This document shows, one piece after another, positions 8,333 to 16,867 of a stretch of 64,000 nucleotides of DNA (positions are counted from its first letter, which is position 1; the number at the start of each line of letters is the position of its first letter). The notes beneath the pieces were generated by a model. It was not told where the DNA came from. It searched no databases and was given only the letters and a program-made list of their open reading frames with translations. Made by a program: the position numbers and the translations under genes. This DNA is from Portibacter lacus. GTDB lineage: Bacteria > Bacteroidota > Bacteroidia > Chitinophagales > Saprospiraceae. The stretch covers positions 496,001-560,000 of the forward strand of contig NZ_JAJNKA010000003.1 in NCBI RefSeq assembly GCF_021533215.1. Reading direction: 5' to 3'.

Positions 8333-10141
8333 ATGAAGGGGATCAGGGATCTGTTCGGATACTTTAAGAACTATATGTCCTATGTCCTAGCGGCAATTGG
8401 GTCGAATATTTTGATGGCGATCTTTACCGTTTTCTCTATCCCTTTGATTATTCCTTTTTTTCAAATCCTGTTTCAGAAAACACCGGAAATCCCTGTGAAA
8501 CCTGATAACATCACGGATGTTATCGGTCACTTAAATTATTACTTTTCAGACTTAATCTTATCATTAGATAAAAAAGAGGCCTTGCTTTATGTCTGTGCCT
8601 TTATTGCAATCGTATTCTTTTTTAAGAACCTGTTTCGATATTTAGCTTTATTCTTTCTTGCTCCTGCCCGAAACGGGATTATCAGAGACCTAAGAAACCA
8701 AATCATGGCAAAATATATGGACTTGCCACTTTCTTTCTACTCAGACGAAAGGAGAGGTGATCTTCTTTCAAGAATCAGTGCAGATGTTCAAGAAGTGGAA
8801 GCAAGTGTTCTGAATGTGATAGAAGCCATCTTCAAGGCACCTCTTATCATCGCAGGGAGTCTCATCTTCATGATCTACATCAGTCCACAGTTGACCTTAT
8901 TTGTTTTTGTTCTACTTATCGTTACCGTCTTTATCATCGGTGGTGTTTCGAAAACACTTAAGAAACAATCTCATGCAGCTCAAAAATCATTGGGCGACAT
9001 CATCAGTATTGCAGAGGAAAGTATTTCTAGCATGCGAATCATTAAAGGATTCAATGCGGAAGAAACCCAGAAGAAAAAATTTGATGTTGTAAATAATCAA
9101 TACAGACATCGATTAACAAGAATTTTCTGGAGACGTGATCTTTCATCACCTCTTTCTGAATTCCTCGGTATCGTAGTAGTGACCATTCTACTATATTATG
9201 GCTCTACCTTGGTCTTTGATAACAAACTAGAACCAGAAACATTTTTCGCTTTTATATTTGCTTTTTATCAAGTAATCGAGCCCTCTAAGCTTTTTTCAAG
9301 TGCCTATTATAACATCCAGAAAGGTATGGCAGCATTAGAAAGAATCCAAGTTATATTGACCAATGAAAATGAGATTAAGAAAGACTCTGGTAGCCAGCTC
9401 AAAGAAACATTTGACAATACCCTAGAAATAAAAAATCTATCTTTTAAATTTCCAAATTCAGATATAGCAGTACTAGACGACGTAACATTGACCATTAAAA
9501 AAGGTGAGCACTTAGCACTCGTAGGAAGCTCTGGATCGGGAAAGACAACGCTTGTCAATTTACTTCCTAGATTTTATAATATTACTAATGGTGAAATACT
9601 GATAGACGGGCAGAGTATTAAAGAATTTGACATTAAAAGTCTGAGAAATTTATTTGGAATTGTTTCTCAAGAACCGATTCTTTTCCACGATACCATTAAA
9701 AACAATATTTCATTTGGGATGTCTGATAAATCAGATGAAGAGATTATCGAAGCCGCAAAAATTGCCAATGCTCATACATTTATACAGGGATTAGATGATG
9801 GTTATGATACGGTAGTCGGTGATAAAGGCTCCAAGCTAAGTGGTGGCCAAAGACAGAGAATTACCATCGCTCGAGCTATTCTAAAAGATCCAGCGATTCT
9901 AATTTTAGATGAAGCAACATCAGCGCTAGATGCTGAATCTGAGAACTTAGTGAAGGAAGCATTAGAAAAAGCAATGTTAAATAGAACCGTCATCACAATT
10001 GCTCATAAATTTTCCACCATTCAGAACGCTGATAAGATCATAGTCATGAAACATGGGAAAATAATTCAAGAAGGGAAGCATGAAGACTTGATGAAATTAG
10101 GAGGAGAATATTTAACAAACCTTGAGTTACAAAGAATATAA
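8333..10141 (+). CDS. MsbA-like ABC exporter (fused membrane and ATPase domains)
   Basis: 602 residues, a half-transporter working as a homodimer. The transmembrane domain (~15-325) has six predicted helices. The nucleotide-binding domain (~363-602) has Walker A GSSGSGKTT (399-407), signature LSGGQRQR, Walker B ILILDEATSALD and the H-loop histidine in TIAHKFST. This family includes MsbA, which flips lipid A or phospholipid, and multidrug exporters. Substrate cannot be read from the sequence; the MsbA-like role is suggested by the lipid-synthesis context. It starts 10 bp after accC and has no hairpin terminator afterwards. Confidence 0.9.
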   Translation: MKGIRDLFGYFKNYMSYVLAAIGSNILMAIFTVFSIPLIIPFFQILFQKTPEIPVKPDNITDVIGHLNYYFSDLILSLDKKEALLYVCAFIAIVFFFKNLFRYLALFFLAPARNGIIRDLRNQIMAKYMDLPLSFYSDERRGDLLSRISADVQEVEASVLNVIEAIFKAPLIIAGSLIFMIYISPQLTLFVFVLLIVTVFIIGGVSKTLKKQSHAAQKSLGDIISIAEESISSMRIIKGFNAEETQKKKFDVVNNQYRHRLTRIFWRRDLSSPLSEFLGIVVVTILLYYGSTLVFDNKLEPETFFAFIFAFYQVIEPSKLFSSAYYNIQKGMAALERIQVILTNENEIKKDSGSQLKETFDNTLEIKNLSFKFPNSDIAVLDDVTLTIKKGEHLALVGSSGSGKTTLVNLLPRFYNITNGEILIDGQSIKEFDIKSLRNLFGIVSQEPILFHDTIKNNISFGMSDKSDEEIIEAAKIANAHTFIQGLDDGYDTVVGDKGSKLSGGQRQRITIARAILKDPAILILDEATSALDAESENLVKEALEKAMLNRTVITIAHKFSTIQNADKIIVMKHGKIIQEGKHEDLMKLGGEYLTNLELQRI

Positions 10142-10213
10142 TTTCAAATTTTTCTAAGTTAATGTCAAGTTAAAAAAATAAAAAATTTAATTACTCAGTT
10201 CTTAGAAGGCTAT

Positions 10214-10221
10214 TACTTTTG
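10214..10221 (+). promoter_or_regulatory. -7 element before the T9SS-secreted protein
   Basis: TACTTTTG matches TAnnTTTG exactly. It ends 17 bp before the ATG at 10238, so the upstream in-frame GTG at 10229 would sit at or next to the transcription start. This supports the ATG as the true start codon. Confidence 0.5.
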
Positions 10222-10237
10222 TAGTTTCGTGATTCCA

Positions 10238-11362
10238 ATGAAGAAATGTAGAATATTCCTGTTTATTTTTCTCTTACCATTTGCCCTAAAAGCACAGGTA
10301 AGTTTGGACGAAGCGAACCTGCCAGTCTTAGACGATATATTCAAAACCTTCATCGATGATATGCCTTCTGTTAATTTGAAAAAGCAAGGGCAAGATCAAA
10401 ATTGGGATTTCTCTTCTTTATCCTCGGGACTTGCTTATCAAAAAATCTTGCAGTCTAAGGATGTTGATATGCTTCCTACGAATTTCGAATACGATTTTCT
10501 TATCAAGGAAAACAGTAATACCATTCGCTTTTATAAAAGGACTGGGAAAAGGATATATGAAATTGGTATGCAACGACCTCATCCTCTTAATTCAGCATAT
10601 AATGTAATTTCTAAGTACGATGCTCCGAAATTAATTACATATGCACCATTACGCTATAAGGATGACTTAACCAATAGATCCACCATCTACTTCACCTTGC
10701 CAGGTACTGAGATACCGCAAATTGTAAACAAGCGACTTCCCGTAACAGCTGATTCGATTCGTATTAAAATACAAGAAGTAGCAGACTTTAGGGTAGATGC
10801 ATGGGGGACCTTAACCTTATACTATGATCGTTTCGAGGTTCTAAGACAAGAAGTATCCACTAGAATAACTAAAACACTAGAAATTCACAGTGCGGGGAAA
10901 TGGTCGAAAATTAATAACAACATCTTAGATCCGGCGGGTGATTTGCTCGGAACTTCGTCAGAAAAATTCTATTTATTCTTATCCGATGAAGCAAAAAATC
11001 CCATTGCTAAAATCATTATAAATGAAGCTGGCGACCCTGTTATTGCCGAAATTACAGCACCGGAAGAATTAAATAAAATAGTGAGTAATGATTTAACTAG
11101 TCAAGAAATAGTCTTATCTCCGAATCCGACCTATGGAGAAGTCAAGCTAGAATTGATGAATCTGGATTATGGGGAATACGACTTTGTGATTTCTAATGTA
11201 ATTGGAAAAAAAGAATGGGGTGAGAAAATAGTTATTGATCGAAAGCTGAACAGCTTCAAGTACAATTTTTCTTTTCTAGGTAAGGGCACTTATTTCTGGG
11301 CTTTGCTAGATGCTAAGGGTCAACGAATTATCACTAAAAGACTTGTTATAATAACTCCATAA
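10238..11362 (+). CDS. Secreted protein with a type IX secretion sorting tail
   Basis: About 374 residues from the ATG at 10238; an in-frame GTG at 10229 is less likely because it precedes the signal peptide MKKCRIFLFIFLLPF and lies too close to the -7 element. After the signal peptide (ending KAQ) comes a ~270-residue beta-rich domain without a family I recognise. The last ~80 residues are a type A T9SS sorting domain (VLSPNPTYGEVKLEL, then GKGTYFWALLDAKGQ and a closing KRLVI). Such tails are cleaved as the protein crosses the outer membrane and the protein is released or attached to A-LPS. It has its own promoter and is followed by a small beta-barrel gene. Confidence 0.8.
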   Translation: MKKCRIFLFIFLLPFALKAQVSLDEANLPVLDDIFKTFIDDMPSVNLKKQGQDQNWDFSSLSSGLAYQKILQSKDVDMLPTNFEYDFLIKENSNTIRFYKRTGKRIYEIGMQRPHPLNSAYNVISKYDAPKLITYAPLRYKDDLTNRSTIYFTLPGTEIPQIVNKRLPVTADSIRIKIQEVADFRVDAWGTLTLYYDRFEVLRQEVSTRITKTLEIHSAGKWSKINNNILDPAGDLLGTSSEKFYLFLSDEAKNPIAKIIINEAGDPVIAEITAPEELNKIVSNDLTSQEIVLSPNPTYGEVKLELMNLDYGEYDFVISNVIGKKEWGEKIVIDRKLNSFKYNFSFLGKGTYFWALLDAKGQRIITKRLVIITP

Positions 11363-11461
11363 ATTTCAAGAAGCGCGTCCATTATTCAAAATTTTAGGCG
11401 CAACCTGTAACAATTGATGCAACCTCTTCGTCTTCTTGGTGTCCTTAATATAAAAATATTC

Positions 11462-12025
11462 ATGATGAAAAAAATTACACTAATTCTTTCCATAGTCCTA
11501 TTGGGACTAAGTATTAATGCACAAAAAGATGAAACTATTTTTGGTCAAAGTGGAATTCGCTTTACAGGAATCTGGGGTGGATCTACGACATCTATTAATG
11601 GATTTCAAGATGACTTTGATTTCATCGGTGGCGGATTTTTCGCATTTGAATTTAACAAAAGTTTACTCCTCGGATGGGATAACTACGAAATGAGAAGTAC
11701 GTTAAATGACGGTGGTAAATTTTCACTTACAACACATAATTTCTTAGTAGGATATACACCTTATTCTTATAAATCATTTCATCCTTACTTCTATACATCT
11801 GTAGGAAATGGTATCGCCGATGTTAAATCTGAGGGAAGGGATCGGATCTTGAGTGTTCAGCCATCTATAGGTCTTGAACTCAATGTTTTCAGATGGTTAA
11901 GAATAAGTCTCGACGGAGGTTACCGCTTTATTAGTGGATCTGATTTTACAAGTGTTAGTGATCAGATGCTATCAAGTCCTTTCGTCGGTGTAAGAGCAAA
12001 GTTTGGGTGGTCTTGGGGTAGATAA
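11462..12025 (+). CDS. Small outer-membrane beta-barrel protein
   Basis: About 188 residues. The longer frame opens at 11414, but the signal peptide MMKKITLILSIVLLGLSINA begins at 11462, so that start is chosen. The mature part is a run of amphipathic strands ending in SPFVGVRAKFGWSWGR, typical of 8-stranded OmpA/OmpW-like barrels (PF13505-like). Function is unknown; the family includes structural and adhesion porins. The stop codon abuts the ATG of the following PLP enzyme, so the two are probably co-transcribed. Confidence 0.75.
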   Translation: MMKKITLILSIVLLGLSINAQKDETIFGQSGIRFTGIWGGSTTSINGFQDDFDFIGGGFFAFEFNKSLLLGWDNYEMRSTLNDGGKFSLTTHNFLVGYTPYSYKSFHPYFYTSVGNGIADVKSEGRDRILSVQPSIGLELNVFRWLRISLDGGYRFISGSDFTSVSDQMLSSPFVGVRAKFGWSWGR

Positions 12026-12892
12026 ATGATGAGCGGAATAACAAAAGTAACCATAGGAGGTCGAGCAATACTAGTTAAAAGAGAAGATCTTCTTCATCCT
12101 TACGTTTCAGGAAACAAGTTCCGTAAACTCAAGTACAACATACTCCAGGCCTTAGATCTAGGTGCTTCTGAAATCATTAGTTTTGGGGGTGCCTTTTCTA
12201 ATCATATACACGCATTAAGTTACGCTTGCAAGTTTTACAATATCCCTCTTGTTCTTTTCATTCGAGGCGAAGAAATCGATAATCCAACGCTCCGGTTTGT
12301 CAAGCATAATGGTGCAGAGCTTATTTTTGTCGATCGTACTAGCTATAGGGAAATAAAAACGACAATTGCTTTTGCGGAGTATCCTAATGCTTATGTAATT
12401 CCTGAAGGAGGTAGTAATAAATTAGCACTTGAAGGCATTAAAGAGATGATGTCAGAAATTAAGGAGACGAATATACATTATTGCGTCCCTTATGGATCTG
12501 GAGCAACAAGCATTGGTATGATGGCAGCAATGCAAGATACAGATCACTTACATGTCTTTTCCGCTTTGAAAATGAAAGATTTTGCCGCTGATTTTAAGGA
12601 ACGGAGTATTAGCCTCGACGTACCGATCAGAAATGTTACTTTTCATGATCAATATCATTTCGGAGGGTTTGCAAAACACCGTCCGGAACTAATTCAATTT
12701 ATCAATCAATTTGAAATTCCTCTAGATCCACTATATACAGGAAAAATGATGTTTGGGATAGCAGATTTGATTGAGTCAAATTATTTTGCACCAGAAGATA
12801 AGATCATTGCTATTCACACTGGAGGACTACAAGGCATAGCTGGTTTTAATGCTCGTTTCGGTAACTTAATCAATCCTCAGCATTCTCAATAA
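12026..12892 (+). CDS. PLP-dependent D-cysteine desulfhydrase / ACC deaminase family enzyme
   Basis: 288 residues, fold-type II PLP enzyme. The cofactor lysine is probably K31 in SGNKFRKLKYN, followed by the family motif SFGGAFSNHIHAL (52-64) and a phosphate-binding GSGATSIGM. Members deaminate 1-aminocyclopropane-1-carboxylate or break D-cysteine into pyruvate, H2S and ammonia. The protein is shorter than the ~320-340 residues of characterised members and the substrate cannot be decided from sequence. It starts directly after the stop of the beta-barrel gene. Its 3' end overlaps the convergent purN gene by 23 bp. Confidence 0.8.
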   Translation: MMSGITKVTIGGRAILVKREDLLHPYVSGNKFRKLKYNILQALDLGASEIISFGGAFSNHIHALSYACKFYNIPLVLFIRGEEIDNPTLRFVKHNGAELIFVDRTSYREIKTTIAFAEYPNAYVIPEGGSNKLALEGIKEMMSEIKETNIHYCVPYGSGATSIGMMAAMQDTDHLHVFSALKMKDFAADFKERSISLDVPIRNVTFHDQYHFGGFAKHRPELIQFINQFEIPLDPLYTGKMMFGIADLIESNYFAPEDKIIAIHTGGLQGIAGFNARFGNLINPQHSQ

Positions 12893-13445
12893 ATGCTTCG
12901 ATTACACGAGGAAAATAAAAATGTTCTAATTCTAATACTTTCGATGCAATTACACTGGGCTCATCGGTAGGCTCTAATTCTTTACTTGCTTGGAAGAGAA
13001 TTTTGCCATCATCATAGACTTCATTAACGAGATGTATGGTAATACCTGATTCTAAATCTTTATTCTTGTATACTGCTTCATGAACATGTCTTCCATACAT
13101 ACCTTTGCCGCCATATTTAGGAAGCAATGAAGGGTGTATATTGATAATTCTTTCAGGATAAGCCTGAATTAGGTAAGATGGAATCTTCCATAAGAAACCA
13201 GCAAGAACTAACACTTCAATATTTAGGGACTTCAGTTTCTGGAGAACAATATCTTCTGAGTTAAACTGGGATTTATTAAAGACAAATTTTTCAATATGGT
13301 ATTCATCTGCGAGCAAAAGTACACCAGCATCCTTTTTATTGCTCAATATCAATTTGACACTAATCTCTTCATGCCCCTTCAGATATTCTAAAATAGCCTG
13401 AGCGTTCGAGCCTCTCCCACTCGCAAAAATGGCAATATTAGTCAT
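12870..13445 (-). CDS. purN: Phosphoribosylglycinamide formyltransferase
   Basis: 191 residues, normal PurN length. It transfers a formyl group from 10-formyl-THF to GAR, the third step of purine synthesis. The N-terminal phosphate-binding loop is SGRGSNAQ (9-16), and the catalytic Asn-His-Asp are N102 and H104 in INIHPSLLPKYGG and D145 in VYDDGKILF. It is the last gene of the bamD operon: its ATG follows the stop codon of the DUF4835 gene with no gap. The 3' end overlaps the convergent PLP-enzyme gene. Confidence 0.96.
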   Translation of the reverse strand: MTNIAIFASGRGSNAQAILEYLKGHEEISVKLILSNKKDAGVLLLADEYHIEKFVFNKSQFNSEDIVLQKLKSLNIEVLVLAGFLWKIPSYLIQAYPERIINIHPSLLPKYGGKGMYGRHVHEAVYKNKDLESGITIHLVNEVYDDGKILFQASKELEPTDEPSVIASKVLELEHFYFPRVIEAFIENAED

Positions 13446-14354
13446 TTATCTTCCTCTAAGTTGATTGTAAAGATTTGTTTGAGATGGATCTATTTCCGTT
13501 AGAATATCATACAGCTGATTGATTTGTCGACTGTCTGACTGCTTGAATATTTCCACTATTTCATTACGCTTACCATCCATAAACATTTGAACTGCGATAG
13601 AGTTAGGAGCAGCTGCATTCACCGCTTGGACATCTTTTAATGCTGATACCATCGCCGCTTTAGCTTTTCCTATATCATTGGCCGATTCGTCTAATCCTAA
13701 GCGGTGATAATAGTAATATGCGTCCCGTAATTTTCTTGTTCTAGGATTTAACATCGTTTCTATCATATCTGCTCTACTGTTATCAACTGAAACGCTCCAT
13801 CCATTATCAGAGCTAGCGCCAGCAGGAATAACTTGAACAATGTTCTGTGCTATCTGAAAATACTTTTGCCCTCCTTGAGGTGAAAAAGTATCATAATCTA
13901 CACCTAGAATGTAGTGTATATAGTAAAGCAATACAGACGATAGGTTATCCTTATAACTATTAATATTATTTTCTAAAGGTTGAGATTCTACATAAGAGAA
14001 TGGAATTCCACCATCGTAGTAGTTAATTACTTGAGACGAATAATCACTATTATAAACAGGTCTGATTGATTGTATTAAAATATCAGCAACAAAGGAAGTT
14101 GGTGAAGGATCTTCCACAATCGTTATTTGGATGTTTCCTTTAATTCTTTCATCCCTTTCGAATTCATCATCCGTCCATTTATTATTATTAAAAAACTCTT
14201 CAATGGCACGCTCTAGTCCGTTAAACACTTTAGGATCTACTTGTTTCAATGTAGGACTGACAGTAACCTTAACATTGAAATCCAGCTCTTGCGATTGCAA
14301 TGCAAGTGAAGTACACATTAATAATATAAATAAAAGATTTCTTATCATTTTCAT
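13446..14354 (-). CDS. DUF4835 family secreted protein
   Basis: 302 residues with a signal peptide (1-22, ending LQSQ) and no lipobox. The sequence matches the Bacteroidota-specific DUF4835 family (PF16119): N-terminal ELDFNVKVTVSPTLKQVD, central DTFSPQGGQKYFQIAQ, and C-terminal EIDPSQTNLYNQLRGR. The molecular function is not known. The gene is almost always next to coaBC, as here (11-bp gap), and the linkage to bamD points to an envelope role. It directly abuts purN. Confidence 0.88.
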   Translation of the reverse strand: MKMIRNLLFILLMCTSLALQSQELDFNVKVTVSPTLKQVDPKVFNGLERAIEEFFNNNKWTDDEFERDERIKGNIQITIVEDPSPTSFVADILIQSIRPVYNSDYSSQVINYYDGGIPFSYVESQPLENNINSYKDNLSSVLLYYIHYILGVDYDTFSPQGGQKYFQIAQNIVQVIPAGASSDNGWSVSVDNSRADMIETMLNPRTRKLRDAYYYYHRLGLDESANDIGKAKAAMVSALKDVQAVNAAAPNSIAVQMFMDGKRNEIVEIFKQSDSRQINQLYDILTEIDPSQTNLYNQLRGR

Positions 14355-14365
14355 TTGTTCTCTTC

Positions 14366-15544
14366 TTAAAACAACTCAACCACCTGATCTATTATATCCT
14401 TTGCTACTTTTTTCTTGCTTTTCAATTCAAATTTAATAATTGGTCGATTTGCGAAAATGAATTGGACTTTATTGGTATCGTGAGAAAAACCGGCTCCCTT
14501 ATCTTCTAGCGTATTCAGAACTATAAAATCGAAGTTCTTCCTTTCTAGTTTACCTTTTGCATTTTCTATAGCATTATTCGTTTCTAGGGCAAATCCAATT
14601 AGTAATTGATTCTTCTTTTTATGCCTTCCCAGATGAGCTGCAATGTCTGTGGTTCTTTTCAAAGCGATACTCAGATCACCATCTTTCTTTTTAATCTTTA
14701 CATCAGATTTATTAAGAGGCGTATAGTCTGCAACAGCTGCAGCTAAGATTGCCGCATCACAGTTGTTATAATGCTCCACACAAGCCTCATACATCTGAGC
14801 TGCCGATCTAACTTTAATCAACTTAATACCTGCATGAGAAGATTTAAAACTTCCTGGACCTTGCACTAAGATCACTTCCGCGCCTCTTCTTGCAGCATGT
14901 TCAGCAATCTCGACGCCCATTTTGCCACTTGAATTATTCCCTATGAATCGTACAGGATCTAAATCTTCATACGTAGGTCCTGCAGTAACTAATATTCGTT
15001 TCCCAGCTAAATCAGATTTGATATTGAAATTTTGCTCTACAAATTCTACGATTTGGTCTGGTTCAGCCATTCTCCCCTCTCCTACTAATCCTGAAGCTAA
15101 TTCACCAAATTCAACTGGTATTAGTAGATTACCATATTCCTTTAGCAGGTCAATGTTTCTTATCGTTGATGGATGTTTCCACATGTCCAAATCCATTGCT
15201 GGAGCGATGCAAACAGGACATTTAGCCGACAAGTAAGTTGCGAGGAGCATGTTATCAGCAGCGCCATTGGCCATTTTTGATAAGGTATTCGCAGTAGTAG
15301 GAGCAATAATCATTGCGTCTGCCCAAAGTCCTAATTCTACATGATTATTCCATGTATCAGAATCAAAGAGATTGCTATGAACGGTATTTTTCGAAAGAGT
15401 GGAAAGTGTAAGAGGGGATATAAAAGCTTTGGCAGCTTCCGTCATGATTATCTTGACATCATGACCATTTTTAACTAATAAACGAGTTAGTATCGCAGCT
15501 TTATAGGCTGCAATACTTCCTGTAATTCCTAGAATGATATTCAT
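14366..15544 (-). CDS. coaBC: Bifunctional phosphopantothenoylcysteine synthetase/decarboxylase
   Basis: 392 residues. The N-terminal CoaC flavoprotein half (~1-180) opens GITGSIAAYKA and holds the family substrate loop APAMDLDMW and FMN-site motif PTTANTLSKMANG. The C-terminal CoaB half (~185-392) contains TAGPTYEDLDPVRFI, the dimer motif SSGKMG and AAAVADYTP. Together they turn 4'-phosphopantothenate and cysteine into 4'-phosphopantetheine for CoA synthesis. The start overlaps the rpoZ stop by 4 bp, indicating translational coupling. Confidence 0.96.
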   Translation of the reverse strand: MNIILGITGSIAAYKAAILTRLLVKNGHDVKIIMTEAAKAFISPLTLSTLSKNTVHSNLFDSDTWNNHVELGLWADAMIIAPTTANTLSKMANGAADNMLLATYLSAKCPVCIAPAMDLDMWKHPSTIRNIDLLKEYGNLLIPVEFGELASGLVGEGRMAEPDQIVEFVEQNFNIKSDLAGKRILVTAGPTYEDLDPVRFIGNNSSGKMGVEIAEHAARRGAEVILVQGPGSFKSSHAGIKLIKVRSAAQMYEACVEHYNNCDAAILAAAVADYTPLNKSDVKIKKKDGDLSIALKRTTDIAAHLGRHKKKNQLLIGFALETNNAIENAKGKLERKNFDFIVLNTLEDKGAGFSHDTNKVQFIFANRPIIKFELKSKKKVAKDIIDQVVELF

Positions 15545-15885
15545 TCATTATTATTTCGATCTCTATTTTTGTATTCTACTTTTAACTGGCCATTAAGGTA
15601 TTCGCTTGTCGCAATAACAGCTGGATTAGGTAGTCTTTCGTAAAATTTAGAGATTTCTATTTGTTCTTTGTTCTCATGAACTTCTTCAATTGCATCAGTA
15701 GTTACAGCAAATTCTTCTAATTTACCGTGTAACTCTTCTTTTAGTTCTACTGCTAATTGATTAGCTCTTTTAGCGATTATTTCTAATGTTTCATAAACGT
15801 TGTGCGTTTTTGAAACAAACTCCTCCATATCTTTTCCTTCTAGGTTAGGATCTATTCCTTGAACTTGAGTCTTTAAGTCATTCAT
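15541..15885 (-). CDS. rpoZ: RNA polymerase omega subunit
   Basis: 114 residues, in the size range of Bacteroidota omega. The conserved core IIAKRANQLAVELKEEL is visible at ~36-52. Omega helps fold and assemble the beta' subunit. Position between bamD and coaBC, with 4-bp overlaps on both sides, is the usual Bacteroidota arrangement and strengthens a call that would be weaker from sequence alone. Confidence 0.88.
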   Translation of the reverse strand: MNDLKTQVQGIDPNLEGKDMEEFVSKTHNVYETLEIIAKRANQLAVELKEELHGKLEEFAVTTDAIEEVHENKEQIEISKFYERLPNPAVIATSEYLNGQLKVEYKNRDRNNNE

Positions 15886-16691
15886 ACTGATAAAGATTTT
15901 ATCTGTTTGTTAGCATTTTCAATATCACTTTTCAACTCCTTAAGGAATTTACTTCTTGGATACCTTTTCTTAAACTGATTATAGTACTTTAAAGTTTCTT
16001 CGAAACGTTCTTTTTTCTTGTCGAAAATACTATTAGCAGCCAATAAATATGCCGATTTAATTATATAATAATTTACTTCTTGGTAATTTTCTGTATCTGG
16101 GTAATCAAGCAACACGTTTTTAAAAGAAGTAATTGCTGATTGATATTCTTTAATCTTAAAATACAATTTGCCTTCTTCGAAAGCTTTCACCTCTAGCTTA
16201 GCTCGTAACTCCTCGATCATATCATTACTCTTATCTACTTTGTCACTCGTTGGGAAATTATTAACGAACAATTGCAAATCAGCAATAGCTTTTTTAGTAT
16301 AAGTCTGATCTAATCGATAAGATGGTGATAACAAGTAATTCGAATAAGCGGACATGAATGAAGCTTCTTCTTTTCTAGAGCTGTTCCCGAAGGTCTTAGC
16401 ATAACTATCAAAGTAATGAGAAGCTAGGATGTAATCACCTAATTCATAATGAGTATAGGCATAGTTATAAAATATGTCATCTGCTTCTTTCTTACCACGG
16501 TAAAAAGGAATGATGATATCATAAAGCGATTGCGCTTTAAGATAATTTTCTTGCTTATACTGTTTCGTTGCTTCAGTAAGTATTTTAGTCGGATCATTAC
16601 TTGTACGAATTTTTTCAAATTCCGTCTTACAAGATGAAAAGAAAATCAAAATAGCTATTAAAGCCGAAAAGAATTTAATGGATCTACTCAT
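15882..16691 (-). CDS. bamD: Outer membrane assembly lipoprotein BamD
   Basis: 269 residues. A lipoprotein signal peptide with C21 in FFSSC is followed by five TPR-like repeats (YKQENYLKAQSLYDIIIPFYRG, then ASHYFDSYAKTFGNS and KEYQSAITSFKNVLLDYPDT and related units). BamD is the essential lipoprotein partner of BamA in outer-membrane protein insertion. It is the first gene of the bamD-rpoZ-coaBC-DUF4835-purN operon. A good -33/-7 pair lies immediately upstream and implies an almost leaderless message. Confidence 0.93.
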   Translation of the reverse strand: MSRSIKFFSALIAILIFFSSCKTEFEKIRTSNDPTKILTEATKQYKQENYLKAQSLYDIIIPFYRGKKEADDIFYNYAYTHYELGDYILASHYFDSYAKTFGNSSRKEEASFMSAYSNYLLSPSYRLDQTYTKKAIADLQLFVNNFPTSDKVDKSNDMIEELRAKLEVKAFEEGKLYFKIKEYQSAITSFKNVLLDYPDTENYQEVNYYIIKSAYLLAANSIFDKKKERFEETLKYYNQFKKRYPRSKFLKELKSDIENANKQIKSLSV

Positions 16692-16698
16692 GCGGGCA

Positions 16699-16729
16699 CA
16701 AAATTACACTTTTTTTAATAACGAACCAA
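16699..16729 (-). promoter_or_regulatory. Promoter of the bamD operon (-33 and -7)
   Basis: Minus strand TTG (16727-16729), a 20-bp spacer and TAATTTTG (16699-16706), a perfect TAnnTTTG. The -7 element ends 8 bp before the bamD ATG at 16691, so the predicted leader is only a few nucleotides. Confidence 0.6.
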
Positions 16730-16818
16730 GTTTAATAATGTGATATAGTCCGAATAGAACTTAAAGTACATCTTAACACTAACAAATCAATAAACTTAGT
16801 ATAAGTAAAACGATGTCA

Positions 16819-16836
16819 GATGATTAACTAATCATC
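16819..16836 (-). terminator. Candidate terminator of the curli operon
   Basis: A 7-bp stem GATGATT/AATCATC with a 4-nt loop lies 32 bp beyond the stop of the last operon gene (16868). The U-rich tail on the minus strand is weak (TGACATCGTTTTAC), so the call is tentative. Confidence 0.4.
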
Positions 16837-16867
16837 CAGATAAATAAATTAAAATAAAAAAAATGAC

